64,000 nucleotides of DNA from Aurelia coerulea. Taxonomy: Eukaryota; Cnidaria; Scyphozoa; Semaeostomeae; Ulmaridae. The stretch covers positions 14,207,484 to 14,271,483 of the forward strand of contig CM076951.1 of NCBI GenBank assembly GCA_039566865.1, written 5' to 3'. Shown here piece by piece: positions 1 through 12,053 of this stretch; position 1 is the stretch's first letter, and each line of letters opens with the position of its first letter. The translations under genes and the position numbers were made by a program. Under the pieces are notes generated by a model. That model saw nothing but the letters and a program-made list of their open reading frames with translations. It made no database searches and was not told where the DNA came from.

Positions 1-255
1 GTATTCAAGCATGCAGGTATCAGTGTATACCAAGCAAGGACATACTGTCTTCATCAAACAAAATTCTTATTCCCTATGATTCTACACCACTGGGAATTAT
101 ATCGTGCATCTTTGGTCAATGAAATGAAATCTTTCAAAGATATAATAATATGTGGTGATAGCCGATTTGACACCATGGGACACTCAGCCAAATATGGTGC
201 ATACACAATCTTTTGCAGCAATACAAAGAAAATTGTGAACTTCCAGATCCTTCAG
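1..255 (+). pseudogene. RNase H-like transposase exon, 3' part (left copy)
   Basis: An 85-codon open frame starts at base 1 and ends at a splice donor (CAG|GTAAAT at 253-261). It contains the block GDSRFDTMGHSAKYGAYT. I recognise this from memory as the first conserved Asp block of a transposase-like family that is abundant in invertebrate and fish genomes; the family name is not certain. The exon continues to the left outside the window, as its right-hand twin at 55,662-56,203 shows. That twin carries frameshifts, so this is probably a relic rather than a working gene. No convincing next exon is visible downstream. Confidence 0.6.
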
Positions 256-1975
256 GTAAATACTATTACTATTTGCCACATTAATTACAATCACCCTTTC
301 CTCTGTTGGTAGTATTATCATCAGAATGTAGGGTAATTGTAGGAGGTGTTTTGCTAAGAAACAGTTTGGTGTTTTGTTTCTTCTTCTGTAGTACTCCAGA
401 TAGTGCTACAGTACTGTACCAAATTGCTGTTATTAGGGAAATACCAACGAAATGCTTTAGCACCAGGCAGACAATGGAGGACACCATCTTCAACTCATAA
501 TTGAAGAGCAACACCAACTACAGACCGCCCTCCATCGTCACTTAGCAGTGAGTACTTATTGTGCCTGAATATGATAGCCTGCATGCAAATTCTACTTTCC
601 TCTGCGAATGAGAGCCAAGGCAGTTGACAGTGGAAAATAAAATTTGTGCACAGGCTAGTATGTGACTGTTTGACTGAGTAAAACCTGTGCGAATGCAGGC
701 GGATGCACTCAATTTTTTCATGAACTGCTTTTTAGCCGGGTATTCTGGCTGTAGCAAAGTGCTTTTTTGGCCGCAGGAAACTACTTTTTAGCCGCAGATT
801 AGAAATGCATGCAATAAACATCAACATTTTGAAACTGTTTAGTCAGTTATCGCAGTAGGCATTCGTTTCGCAGCATAAGCACAAAATAAGCATTAAATTG
901 ATACTAATATGAAAATAATTGAGCCTGCAATTTTAGAGGAAAACTTCTGTTCCGCAATTTTTGAAGAGTCTAGGCCCTTGATATTTTACCTTATTTGCAC
1001 CCCCTGAGCCTGTCAGAAAGACTTCTTTCAAATACAAACCAAATTCGCAGCATCTTCTATCATACTATTATTAGATATACGAAACATGAACTCTGAAAGT
1101 ATTACAGTTTTATGGGGAAAATTCCATTTGTGCTACACCTTGTACGGTTTAGGCCCTTTTGGTCTTTCACAATGACAAAGCCCCGGCACCAGACAATAGA
1201 TTTTTTCAAATACAAACCAAATTCGCAGCATATTCTATCATTCTACTATTATTTATACTAAATATGAACCCTACAAGTATTGCAGTTTTATGGGGAAAAT
1301 TCCATTTGTGCTTCACCTTGTACGGTTTAGGCCCATTCCACAATCAAACAGATATGGGCACAATCAAAGTAAAGTAAGTTGAAAATAATCCGCTCATGGA
1401 AAATACAATATTGACTTTAGGCATTCAGGGTACACTCCTTTCTTTTTATTAGTATAATATACATATTATAAGGATATTAGGCTCAGAATCATCCAATTTT
1501 TAAAATATCATAAGAATATTGCTCAGCGTTTTCTCGCATATTTGTGTCTCAATTTTCATTCAGCAGTTGCCTGTTTTGTGATGTTCATAATTAGAGAATC
1601 ATGTGACTGACAACTGATATTTCTGGTTTTTTTCAAAAAAAGCTTGGTTTCCATTTGAGGGTGGCTATTTCCTTTGGATGCTTTGAGAAAAATAAGAATA
1701 CCTTAAGGTTATATCCAGGCTCCAAATGAAAATTTCTCATGAATATTTTGGTTGGACAAAATTTATAGTATTCTTATACAAAAAGAAGTGTGTGGTGGTC
1801 TTGTGCATGCTTTCAGTTGTTACTTGAGAGAAGCTTTCTTTCGACAATTGTTACCTAAAGTTTACTCAGCGCTACTCTAATTTTGATATAACTGCTAACT
1901 GTAGGGAGGACAAAACAAGGATTCCTGCTATTCTTCTGTAAATAGTTAGGAATTGTTATTTTGTTTATTTCTTAG
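256..1975. other. Intron-like or intergenic DNA, no gene seen
   Basis: No coding exon that I can support lies here. A possible short exon follows a pyrimidine tract near 390-540, but its frames are broken. The stretch is AT-rich and holds a local direct duplication (described separately). Confidence 0.5.
1026..1334. repeat. Local direct duplication of about 131 bp
   Basis: 1,026-1,156 and 1,204-1,334 are near-identical direct repeats with a period of 178 bp. Both run from TTTCAAATACAAACC to CGGTTTAGGCCC. The same pair exists in the right copy, where a LINE has inserted at the start of the second unit. Confidence 0.85.
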
Positions 1976-2519
1976 GCATTCCGCGATGGCAGTGGACAGG
2001 AAATGAATTTGGATTCAGAGGCCTCCAAACGAAAATGTGTTGATGATGATCCAGATCAAAGCTTCAAAATATTTAAAATCCAAAGATTGCATTGTGGAGA
2101 AAGTGGTAGCAAGAGGGATAATGCTTTAGCTTGGATTCAAAGTTGTTTACATTGGAAAAGATAGCTTTTCTGCCAAGTGCAATGTTTCTACGACAAATAT
2201 TTCATTTGGGCAATTCTCCAAGAAAGTTTCAAACCTTGAAATTCATTGCCAGAGCAAGAGCCACATCACAAATGCTGCATATGCAAATCAAGGTGCAGAG
2301 GATAAAAATATCTTAGGAGAAATTCTTGAGGAAAAGTATGAAGGGCAGTTCAAGCACAATGATGATAAGCTAACATGTTTAAAATGCCAAGCTACACTTT
2401 CTGTTGAAAAGGGTTCTTACAACACTTGGAGCAATATCACCCAGCATCTTTAGAGTATTAGGCACACTCAGAAGGAAAAAGAAAAGAGAAATTGCTGGTT
2501 GCTTACTTTGTACTTCAAA
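1976..2519 (+). pseudogene. Broken zinc-finger gene exon (left copy)
   Basis: A splice acceptor (TTTCTTAG) at 1,975 is followed by an open frame. After a frameshift near 2,130 the frame continues with two related Cys/His clusters: CN..(S)..H....H, then CLKC with QH....RH. This resembles a pair of C2H2 or BED-like fingers, the kind often fused to transposases. The second cluster is crossed by a TAG stop (QHL-stop-SIRH), and one finger Cys is Ser. The same lesions occur in the right copy at 60,161-60,700, so the decay predates the duplication. The fingers probably belonged to the transposase-like gene whose exon lies upstream (inference from order and strand only). Confidence 0.5.
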
Positions 2520-3621
2520 CTAAAACAAGTTGAGGTAGAAAAGAAAAAGGCTTCCCCTTTGAGACTCTGACAAGGTTATTACCTGGATATATGAAGTGAG
2601 ATCAAGGCCAAAATTAAAAGTTAAATGTTCAAAGACATTTTGACATCCAAACATACAAAATGATATTCAAACATGCAATTTGACAAGACAATCTCTAATG
2701 TGAAAGGCGATTTAACATTTAAAACGCATTCTGATATGCCAATACGATATACCATTTCGATATGACAAGACGATATGACAAAACGAAACGACATGACATG
2801 ACAAAACGAGATGACAAAACGAGAAGACAAAACGAGATGACAAAACGATATGCTAAAACGATAAGCCATTTCAATAAGCCATTTCGATATGCCAATACGA
2901 TATGCATTTCTATATGCTAAATCAGAATTTGAAATGATATTGCGTAAAGTTTAAATCTGAAATCAGTCAACCCCTACGTGATAGGCCAAAATCTACATCT
3001 GAAATCTACAGACCACTGGGAATAGAATTAGGCTCTCGGACGCAAAGGAGTAGTCGACTCTTAAGCAAGTTCTTTGAGAAAACTAACAATAGTAGCAATA
3101 CTTCACTAAAGGGGAAGCCCTGAATGCAGTTTTTCCCAGAAACGTCTGCATGAGAAGTAAATGCTTTGTTTTTGTAGGAACATATGAAATGATGCATTGT
3201 GATCGCTATCATTTTCTATGCGTACCTACCCGTTGAATTTTTCCAGTGTGCTGCTACACCCATGAAGACAATCATTGCTTTGTGGGCTTTGGGCATACCA
3301 TTTTCAAAGCAGCGCATAAATTCTATGTCCAGGAGGTACCTTCATTAAGCAGACGAGGGTAGAAGTTTTTTGTTTTTAATCTTTTTCATGATCGATAAAT
3401 GTTGCAGAAATATTTTTTCTTTCTCTTGCTCTATTTCCTAACGCAATATGACCAATTTTAACGCATTGGGAAAATAATAAGAGTCAAAGCATTGAAAGAT
3501 ACTGCCATTCTGAGGAAAAAACAGCCCTGCCGTATTCCTTACTTGCCCCCTGGATTTCAATGACAGAATATTTTCAGAACCATCCACTTTGTAACTGCAT
3601 AGACCGACACGTGTGATACGG

Positions 3622-4038
3622 TAAAGACCCGCACATAAGAACCTTCATTTATTAAAAAACTACAGCCTGAAATCATACATTTTGTACCCAATGGATAAGA
3701 ACTATTTCAGCCTGATATCATAACTTCCATAACTAGGTTCTTAATAAGGGTTTTATTCATTCATTGGAAAATAAATGCAATCTGTTTGCCAAGCAACCTC
3801 TTTGGTGAACTCTAAAACATTACTTGCAGAACTGTGATAGGCAGAGCATGCAGGGGTTAACTGGGTAAGCTTGGGTTGAAATGGATAAGGCCAATTGTGT
3901 AAATAAGTTTGCCTAAGATCTAGATTCACATATTTGCCTTTGTTAAGAACCTACACCCTGATTACTGGATGTGCCTCATTGCATAAGAACCTGAACAGGC
4001 TGACTTCAAACTTTTAGGTTCTTATGTGCGGGTTTTTA
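3622..4038. mobile_element. MITE nested in the foldback loop
   Basis: Terminal inverted repeats match imperfectly: AAGACCCGCACATAAGAACCT at the left and AGGTTCTTATGTGCGGG at the right, with TA at both borders. This suggests a TA-targeting (Tc1/mariner-type) MITE of about 417 bp. The body contains further TAAGAACCT words. The same element is at 62,817-63,233. Confidence 0.6.
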
Positions 4039-4071
4039 CTGTATAGCAACACATAAATTCGCGTATCGAAC

Positions 4072-4251
4072 ATGGCTGAGGGAAACGAAAGACGGATTAG
4101 GGTCTCAAAACTGATGCACCAAGCAGCGAAAATATTGGAGAAGAAGGGTGTGTCACCATCGACGAACAGAAAGAGTAGAGAGGATAGCAATGCGTTTCAG
4201 GTTTCACATCACTCCTGTATCAGGTTTCACATCACTCTGCGGCGCCGATAA
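4072..4251 (+). CDS. Small ORF in foldback loop, disrupted copy
   Basis: A 59-codon frame starts at an ATG in good context (GAACATGGC). It matches the 65-codon ORF of the right copy up to the Cys-rich end. There a small local rearrangement (GGTTTCACATCACTC occurs twice) changes the last residues and removes the CIKCLCG motif. The protein is basic and helical-looking, with no recognised family. Confidence 0.35.
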   Translation: MAEGNERRIRVSKLMHQAAKILEKKGVSPSTNRKSREDSNAFQVSHHSCIRFHITLRRR

Positions 4252-5194
4252 ACCTGCCAAGTTCAACTGTATCTAATAACAGCCAGCCAGTTCCTCGCCG
4301 TCGTGCATCGCAAGAAACGCTGCTTTGAAAATGGTACGCCCAAAGCCCACAAAGCAATGATTGTCTTCATGGGTGCAGCAGCACACTGGAAAATTCAATG
4401 GGTAGGTACGCATATAAAATGATAGCGATCTCAATGCATCATTTCATATTTTTCTACAAAAACAAAGCATTTACTTCTCATTCAGACGTCCCTGGGAAAA
4501 ACTGCCTTCAGGGCTTCCCCTTTAGTGAAGTATTGCTACTATTGTTAGTTTTCTCAAAGAACTTGCTTAAGAGTCGACTACTCCTTTGCGTCCGAGAGCC
4601 TAATTCTATTCTCAGTGGTCTGCCATTTTCGGATGTAGATTTTGGCCTATCACTTAGGGGTTGAATGATTTCAGATTTAAACTTTACGCAATATCAGTTC
4701 AAATTCTGATTTAGCATATAGAATTGCTTATCGTTTTAGCATCTCGTTTTCTCATATCAAAATGCATATCGTATTGGCATATCGAAATGGCTTATCGAAA
4801 TGGCTTATCGTTTTAGCATATTGTTTTGTCATGTCGTTTTGTAATTTTGTTTTGTCATCTCGTTTTGTCATGTCGTTTCATCATCTCGTTTTGTCATATC
4901 ATTTTGTCATATCGAAATGGCATATCGTATTGGCATATCGCATTGGCATATCGTATTGGCATAAACAATGACATAAAGTGCAAAACAAAGATGCATGTCA
5001 TGGACAATGTTGCTATACTGCAAAAACACCATGCTATTTCAATGAAGTTTATGTTATCATTGGGAGAGTGTTCTATTTAGCAGCAGTAAATCGTGTGGGT
5101 AAACCGTTATATTCTATGGTAAATCGTTGCTGAAATGTAGATATCTATTGAAAGCTGCAAAGCTCTGTGTTCAAGGGAACTTTATATCATCATA

Positions 5195-5777
5195 CCGGGT
5201 GAGTCAAAAAAAACGTGGGGTGTTTGGAGGACTGTGACGTCGCTTGTAGGCACCCGACCGTCGTGAAATAAATGTGTCCGTGCAGCAAAGGTATAACTTA
5301 GATTATAAGCCTTACCCCATTAAAATCGGTCACTTGGTGCATTAGTTAAAACGTAATTTCGTCGTAAGGCCTTGTATGGGAGTCTTGCAAACTGATGGAA
5401 TCTTTAGCCAGCAAGGCCATTCAGCATTTTAGCCTTGCCAAAGTTACAGATACACATGGTATTATCAGAGGAGAATGAAATAGTTAGGAAATAGTGTTTT
5501 CTCTCCTGATAATACCACGTGTATCTGTAACTTTGGTAAGGCTAAAATGCTGAAGGGCCTTGGCTAAAGATTCCATCAGTTTGCAAGACTCCCATACAAG
5601 GCCTTACAAAGAAAATATGTTTTAACGAATGCACCAAGTGACCGATTTTAATGAGGTTAGGCTTATAATCTAAGTTAGACCTTTTGCTGCATGGACAAAT
5701 TTATTTCATGACGATCGGGTGGCTACAAGCAACGTCACAGTGCGCCAAACACCCCACGTTTTTTTTGACTCACCCGG
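5195..5777. mobile_element. Foldback MITE with TA flanks
   Basis: The whole 583 bp is a near-perfect hairpin: arms of about 280 bp separated by a spacer of about 20 bases near 5,485. The ends are CCGGGTGAGTC and GACTCACCCGG, flanked by TA on both sides, as expected of Tc1/mariner/pogo-type insertions. There is no ORF. The arms differ at about a dozen positions, so it is not newly formed. Confidence 0.85.
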
Positions 5778-5884
5778 TAGATCACGTTGTATACATAAAT
5801 ATGTTATAATAGTTAGTTGCAATGGTATTGAAAAGGGTGTGGTTTGCCCCTTTTAGGGTGTGTTCATGGGTAAAGCAGCTGAGT

Positions 5885-6001
5885 TCAATCATCAAAAATT
5901 AGATGGGCAAAACATGTACCACATGGTGCAATCTCATTCTGCCTTTCTTCTGGAATCTGCTTGTAGAAGGAAAATACTTTCCACTGCACTTCCATCATTT
6001 C
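5885..6001 (-). pseudogene. 3' end of the split Rep-like gene
   Basis: On the minus strand this stretch begins with the codons GAA ATG ATG, which are also the last codons of the Rep frame at 17,386-17,394. It then runs open for 35 codons to a TGA at 5,885-5,887. The segment includes WKVF and a CGTC Cys pair. From memory, Rep-like proteins of this group end with a tryptophan-containing tail just after an ERET.MM motif, which fits. The 9 bases 5,993-6,001 are the target duplication made when the TCGGAG element split the gene. The separate halves are described only; this copy is interrupted. Confidence 0.8.
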
Positions 6002-6112
6002 GGCCAGGCCGAAAACACGGAGACGTCGGAGATGTCGGAGTTGTCGGAGATGTCGGAGAAAATATCGGAGTTGTCGGAGATGTCGGAGAAAATATCGGAG
6101 ATGTCAAATATT
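6002..6112. repeat. Left TIR: TCGGAG word array
   Basis: After the quasi-palindrome CGGCCAGGCCG come direct repeats of TCGGAGATG and TCGGAGTTG, with AAAATA spacers every two or three words. The array ends near ATCGGAGATGTC at 6,112. Confidence 0.9.
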
Positions 6113-6653
6113 ATGAATCGTACAATTCTGAAAATATAGGTCTAAATATTGGGGAGTTGCCTCTGGGACTACAGAGAATTTTGGTTTTCCTTTTATTTTG
6201 ATTAAATTTGAGACATTTCTATGTATATCTATTGTTAGATTCATATTGTTAGATAGATTTCTATTCTATGTGTATCTTTTGTCAAAGCAGTCTCTGCAGG
6301 CTGATGGGGCTACTGTGGTGGAAAATGAAATGAAAAAAAATGGGAATAACTAATCACTTGCAGTTTTCTGTTTTGTTTACCGAGAATGGTTCACAATGAA
6401 ATTTACAAAGATTCTTGGCTTTTTTCCCGATGAATATATTGGTAACTAACATGGAAAAATGTTGAAGGGAATATCTTTAAGAGTGGCAACTGTTTGTTGT
6501 AGGTCTACATGGCTCTAGTCGATGGAAACTTGGAAGAGGACGTTTTTCGGATAGGGGGCTTCAAAGAAAAATACTCAACGAATGGTAACACATCGCAATT
6601 CTTAAAATGAGGGTCCAACTCTCTGACGTCTTCAGAAAGCATCTCAGAGATTT

Positions 6654-6730
6654 TAGCCTGCGTGCAGACTCAACTCCTCGAAAGTATAGAAACTCTATAC
6701 TTTCGAGGAGTTGAGTCTGCACGCAGGCTA
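6654..6730. mobile_element. 77-bp perfect hairpin with 8-bp target duplication
   Basis: Two 37-base arms (6,654-6,690 and 6,694-6,730) are exact complements around the 3-base loop AAC. The 8 bp AGAGATTT precede (6,646-6,653) and follow (6,731-6,738) the hairpin. The ends TAGCCTG...CAGGCTA and the 8-bp duplication fit a hAT-like minimal element. It lies inside the TCGGAG element, left of the BEL. Confidence 0.85.
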
Positions 6731-7047
6731 AGAGATTTTGGAGAGTACAAATAAATAAAACTGAAGTTTGGAAACAACTAAAGTCTGCATATTAAAGCCA
6801 TACCTCTGATTATACGCTTTTCTGATCCTGATTCTTCTTATAAGCCCTTGAAAGATTGGAAAGGCAAACGTGTAGGTAGGCGTCCATGAGGTGTTGAGGC
6901 AAGGGTTGGCAGTTTCTTTAATTTAGAGAAGTTTTGCTACCTTCTGTCCTAGACATGCACGTACACGTATTTTTTATGAGAAACGTAACTCTCAGATTGC
7001 TGGGAAAATATAACTAAAGATACTATTTATTTTAATAAAGGAAATCC

Positions 7048-7447
7048 TGTCGTGAATGTATGAACTTTTGCTTTTATAATTTCGCTTAGCTGAAAGACTG
7101 AACGCAAGCACTAGAACTAATTATATTTACTCGCGTATTCAATTATATTGTAGGTGCACTTCAAGGACAATAAGCTAATCCGTTGCTGTGATTTATTATT
7201 TGTTTTGTTATGTGTTGTTGTGATCAAAATAGGTTTTAGTTAGATTACAGGACAGACAAATATGGGATGCAAGTTGAGACGATTCAAGGACAGAAGTAAC
7301 ACGAAATTCTAGCGATTCTAGCAGTTATAATCTAAATCTATCGATCGAATACAGTCCTCTAACTAAATCTATCACACGTACGTTTTTAGTCTACATTCTG
7401 CTACGATTCTACACACAAACCAGCGCAAGTCGAAGCCATTTCCGACA
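7048..7447 (+). repeat. BEL 5' LTR
   Basis: 400 bp, TGTC...GACA, matching 16,461-16,860. The internal region begins at 7,448. A TGG at 7,451 (TGGTCAACCGTGC) is the likely primer-binding site; I could not assign the tRNA. Confidence 0.95.
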
Positions 7448-7981
7448 GTTTGGTCAACCGTGCAGGATTCTACGAAGCCTACAAAGTCTAAAGAGAAATC
7501 GATAAACAGAAATCTACAAGAATCAAGTCTATCTAAAGCGATTTATTAACGATGAAAGCTACACGAATCAAGCCCGTTTGAAGCAATAAATCTGCAAAGA
7601 AATCTAAGCGAGTCAAGTCTATGTGAAGAAATCTATTTACAGAACTGTACGAACGAAATAAATCTAGAACAACGAACAAAAGAGAAGTCAAGTCAAATCA
7701 ATAATTCTATAAAGGATCAAAAAGAAATCTACGAGAGTCTCAACTACACCCCTTCCTTTCCCTCCCCGTCCTTTCCCTCCTCGTCCCTTCCCCTTTCCAT
7801 TACATCGATGCAGAGAGAGTCAAAACTCAAGAGAAATCAAGTCAAAGAAAAAGTCTTAAATCAAATTTCAAAGGAAAATCTATCGAAGTTTGAACAATAC
7901 CCCGTCCTTTCCCTCCCCTTTCCCTCCCCGTTCCCCCAGTAATTTCCCTGAAGCAGAAATCAAAAGAGAGAAGTCATCAAG
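7448..7981 (+). other. BEL 5' untranslated leader
   Basis: An A-rich leader between LTR and gag, with recurring AATCTA words and a CCCTTTCCCTCCCC-like pyrimidine tract (7,747-7,940, two blocks). No ORF is seen. Confidence 0.7.
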
Positions 7982-9222
7982 ATGTCTACTGCAGATGGAA
8001 CCGAGGCTGCCACAGGTGAACCAACAGTGAATATAGGTGCTGAGATGCCAGGAATCAACCAACCTGGGTCAATTTTCGGGCTAAAGACACCAGAGATGCA
8101 ATTAGAAGAGACAACAAAACTCCAAAATGTAGCAAAACAAACTTTGAGCATTTTTCAAGCGAACATTGATGGAACCATTCAGAGAAGAAGACCAATCGAA
8201 ATGCAAAGAACAAAAAGGCGAATAGAAGAACAATTAGAGAATGTAAAGCAGCTAAACAAGCAAATGACATACTACATGGTACAAGCAGGTGTCTCATGCG
8301 AATAAGTAGCCAACTTCACATATCAGAGCGATGTTAGCCTCGACATTTACGAAGATATGGTTTTAAAGCTAGGAGAGGAGTTGCAGTCAATAGAAAGTAG
8401 CAAGGACGAGCAGTCAATCAGTGAGTCATCAACAAATGAGAGAGCTAAGGTACCAAAGCTGGAGCTGACAACTTATGGAGGAGAAACATTAAAGTGGTTT
8501 GAATTCTGGGAGCAATTCAACAGCGTTATACGCAAGAGCAATTTGGCGACAACCATGAAATTTCACTATTTACGCAAGGTATTGGTTGGACGAGCAGCAG
8601 CTGTTATCAAGGGACTTCCTACAACAGAGGAGAATTACATGGTGCCAATCGATAAGCTACAGAAGGAGTTTGGGGATGACTCTAAGCTGCGAAGTGCTCA
8701 TGTTAAAGCTATTTGTGACATATCGTCAGTGCCAAACGCCCATAATCTGTTCAACCTGAGGAGATTCTATGAAGAAATTTCAGCAAATTATGCATCACTA
8801 GAATCAATGAACTATGAAGAGCAAGTTATGTGTCTTGTTGAGGAAACTGTGATGAAACTACCACGCAGTATACGCTATGAAATCACGAAAGATGACCGAC
8901 AATGGACACAATGGAAATTTCCACAATTCCTGGACAAGTTATGGAATTATCTCAAAGCATGTGAAGAAATTGAACCCATGGAGTCACCAAAGAGTATGAC
9001 AGAATCACACAAGAGGTCAGTAGCACACACAACAACGAATAGAGCAGTGGAATGTGTTTACTGCAAAAGCACAAATCACAAGTCATTTGAATGTACAAGT
9101 GTCATCAGCGTTGCAGAAAGAAAGGCTATCTTGCAAGGTCAAAAAAGATGCTTCAACTGCACAAGAGCAAATCACACGTTGAGACAATGCAAAAGCAGAA
9201 ATATGTGTTACCACTGCAAGGG
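7982..9222 (+). pseudogene. gag: BEL gag (nonsense and frameshift)
   Basis: The gag frame opens at the ATG at 7,982 in good context (AAGATGTC). It runs 107 codons to an in-frame TAA (8,303-8,305). The same frame resumes directly and, from 8,357, reads 290 further gag codons. The middle part (YGGETLKWFEFWEQFNSVI) is typical of the DUF1759 gag region of BEL elements. It ends in Cys/His clusters: CVYC....H....C, CFNC....H....C and CYHC. The third knuckle is split by a frameshift near 9,220; its HH..IC part is in the next frame. In BEL elements this protein forms the capsid and binds the RNA genome. Confidence 0.85.
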
Positions 9223-12053
9223 AAGCATCATTCATCTATATGTGGAACATCAACAACAACATCAGCAGACTCAAGAAGCACTACAACAGATGGAGTTCAA
9301 CACATACGAAATGGACCAGTCGCCTATCAGACTGCTCAAGCGAAAGTTGGAGGTGAACTTTGCAGACTTTTGTTGGATAGTGGAAGTGGAAAGTCATACA
9401 TTAGCCGAGAACACAGCCGGAAATTGAAATTAAAGCCCATTCGAAAAGAGAACAGAATCATTGGTACTGTAAATGGAGAGATGGAAGTCAATTGTCCAAT
9501 CTACAATCTAGAAGTCAATGGTGTTGGAAATGCAAATGGCAAATTTACTACAGAATTCGCAGAATTGGATCTTTTTATGCTGAGTTCAGTTCCAAACATT
9601 CATCCTGAATCCAGCGAAAGAAGTACACGCATCTCAAGGGAATATGGTTTTCAGATGTCTCAGGAGCTGATGAATTGCCGATACATGCGATCCTGGGAGT
9701 CAAGGACTATGCACACATTAGAACAGGACGCATCGTCAAAGGAAACAAGCATGAGCCAATAGCAGAGGAAACAACACTAGGATGGACGTTGATGGGTGCA
9801 ATACAAGACCATCAACAAGCCAGAACCAGAAGCAAGGTCAATGTGATGGTAGAGAAACCAACTTCAATTGAAGAAGACTTTAAACTGCTATACGATCTGG
9901 ACATCCTTGGAATCAAAGACAACAGTGAAGATGTGTATGGAGAATTCAAGGACAATATAACTAGAATGAATAATGGTCGCTATTCAGTGAAGTTACCATG
10001 GAGGAAAGGTCAGTATTATCTACCAAACAACAAGCAATTGTGCGAGACAAGATTGAAGAGTTTGTTGAAGAAGTTAAGAGAGGATCAACAAACATTTGAA
10101 GCCTATGATGAAGTAATCAAGAGTCAACTGGAAGAAGGAATTGTTGAACTGGTACCAGAGAAACCTGATGGTCAACGAATTTCATACTTGCCACATCATG
10201 GAGTGATCAGGAAAGAAGCCGAAACAACGAAGCTCCGAATCGTTTACGATGCCAGTGCAAAGCAACGAAAGTATGACAAATCTTTGAACGACTGCCTTCA
10301 TATTGGACCTCCATTGCAGCCAATGCTTTATGATATTCTACTACGATTCAGAATGTTTCCAGTGGCAATTTTGGGAGACGTCGAGAAAGCATTCTTACAA
10401 ATAGAAGTTAACAAAGAAGACCGAGATGCAATGCGATTCTTGTGGGTGAAGGACATACATCAAGAACCTCCTGAAATTTGTGAGCTACGATTCACAAGGG
10501 TTATTTTTGGATCAGGACCCAGCCCATTTCTACTTGGAGCAACTATCAAAGAGCACATGGAGACCTACAAGAGCGAAGATCCAGAATTTGTGAATCTTGT
10601 CACAAAGGGTTTATTTGTTGATGATCTAGCAGCTGGAGGCAAGAACACCGAGGAAGTTACAGTGCTGAAACAGAAGCTAAAGGAAAGATTCAATGAAGGA
10701 CACTTCAACATGCGAAAGTGGAAGTCAAATGATGAAAATCTACGTGATGCAATCAAGAAAAGTCCGACAGAGGGAGACATTGCAATCAAAGAAGATAGTC
10801 AAACAAAGGTTTTGGGAGTCAGCTGGAATCAAGAATCAGACGAAATGGCAGTTGACTTTGAGAAAATTTGCAGCTTGGAACACGAGCCAACACAGCGAGG
10901 GATATTGAGAACAGTCGCAGCAATCTATGATCCACTTGGCATATCAAGTCCAGTTAGCATTATGGCAAAGATTATGTATCATGATGTATGCATGCAGAAG
11001 CAAGAATGGGATGAACCAATCAACTCTGATCTCTTGAAGAAGTGGGAGAAGTGGCTGAAAGAGCTCGCAGAACACAAGAAGATCACATTTGATAGATGTT
11101 TACTGTCATATCCGAAAGAAGACATCATCAACCTTCATCTGCATGGCTTTGCTGACTCAAGTATAAAGGCATGTTGTGCAGTTATCTACCTGGTGATCAC
11201 ACAGACGAGTGGCACATATGCAAAATTTCTAACTGCGAAATCCAGAGTTGCAAAACCAAACATGTCAGTGCCAAGATTGGAACTTATCGGAGCACAAATG
11301 CTGGCAAAATTGATTCAAAACGTGAAGAGTGCATTATCTGAGGAAATCAACAAAACGTATGCATGGCTGGACAGTCAAACAGTCCTATGCTGGTTACAGA
11401 ACAAAGGAGAGTACAAGCAGTTTGTCAGAACACGCATAGATCAGATTCTTGGGGCAGAAGACATCAAATGGAATTATTGTCCAACGCAAGACAACCCAGC
11501 AGACCTTGGTACCAGAGGAACGACATCTACAAAACTGCAAGAGAACCAAACATGGTGGGATGGTCCTCAGTGGCTAATTCACGAAGACCAATGGCCAGAA
11601 CAACCAGAATACCTAGAAAATGCTGCAGCCCAAGAAGAAAGAAGAGAAACAACCATTGTGACAACAACTACAGTTCAGACAACTGGTTTGAGCGGATGTA
11701 TTGACACCAATCGATTCAACAGTGGTTTAAAGATGTTCAGAGTTACAGCATGGGTACTACGATTTATCAACAAAGCAAGGAAGAAGTCTACAGAGACATC
11801 AGAAGGGCCAACTAAGGAGGAAATTGATGCAGCAGAAATCATATGGACCCGAGAAAGTCAGAGATTGTATCCACCAAGCAAACAACAGATCAATCAGTTG
11901 GGTCTCAGGAGCGATAAGAACGGAGTCCTTAGATGTCATGGAAGATTCAATCTTCAAGAAGACCAGCAACCAGTCTATATCCCGAAACAACATCATCTCG
12001 CCTTCAAGCTAGCGACAGATGCACACAAGCGAACGATGCATATGGGGGTGTAG
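9223..12053 (+). pseudogene. pol: BEL pol: protease, reverse transcriptase, RNase H
   Basis: After the first frameshift the aspartic protease motif LLLDSGSGKSYIS appears (about 9,364-9,405), typical of the A17 family. A second frameshift near 9,615 moves to the frame with GIWFSDVSG and then the long open frame to 12,053. The reverse transcriptase has VEKAF near 10,381, FGSGPSPF near 10,507 and the catalytic FVDDL at 10,614-10,628. RNase H follows with HGFADSS (about 11,144) and WLDSQTVLCWL (about 11,370). The H..H half of the integrase zinc motif (DAHKRTMHMGV) ends at the TAG at 12,051-12,053. All catalytic residues looked for are present; only the frame is damaged. Confidence 0.9.

Larger units (their letters stand above)
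1..4960. repeat. Left copy of a large direct duplication
   Basis: The sequence from base 1 to about 4,960 is repeated in the same orientation from 55,949 to the right edge, with only scattered substitutions and small indels apart from two large insertions in the right copy. It contains, in order, a transposase-like exon, a non-coding stretch, a zinc-finger pseudogene and a foldback element with a small ORF. The duplication continues beyond both window edges as far as can be seen, so its true length is unknown. It could be a segmental duplication, two members of one large composite repeat, or unmerged haplotypes in an assembly. Confidence 0.9.
2702..4960. mobile_element. Foldback element with satellite-like arms (left copy)
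   Basis: The arm at 2,702-3,314 is the inverted complement of 4,318-4,960, leaving a loop of about 1 kb. The outer part of each arm is a degenerate short repeat built from words such as GACAAAACGAGAT (left) and ATCTCGTTTTGTC (right). The inner part is unique sequence around a block near 3,240-3,314. No transposase is present, so it would be a non-autonomous foldback element. The outermost left sequence (GGCGATTTAACATTTAAAAC) is mirrored only in the right copy, at 63,972-64,000; in this copy the right tip looks truncated near 4,960. Confidence 0.8.

Noticed and set aside
2621..2907. Overlapping minus-strand ORFs with repeated FVISFCH words
   Set aside because: They are translations of the satellite-like words in the foldback arm and occur in several frames.
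5831..5856. AAAAGGG...CCCCTTTT hairpin downstream of the Rep tail as a replication origin or terminator
   Set aside because: A 7-8-bp stem in AT-rich DNA is expected by chance often enough; no supporting motif.
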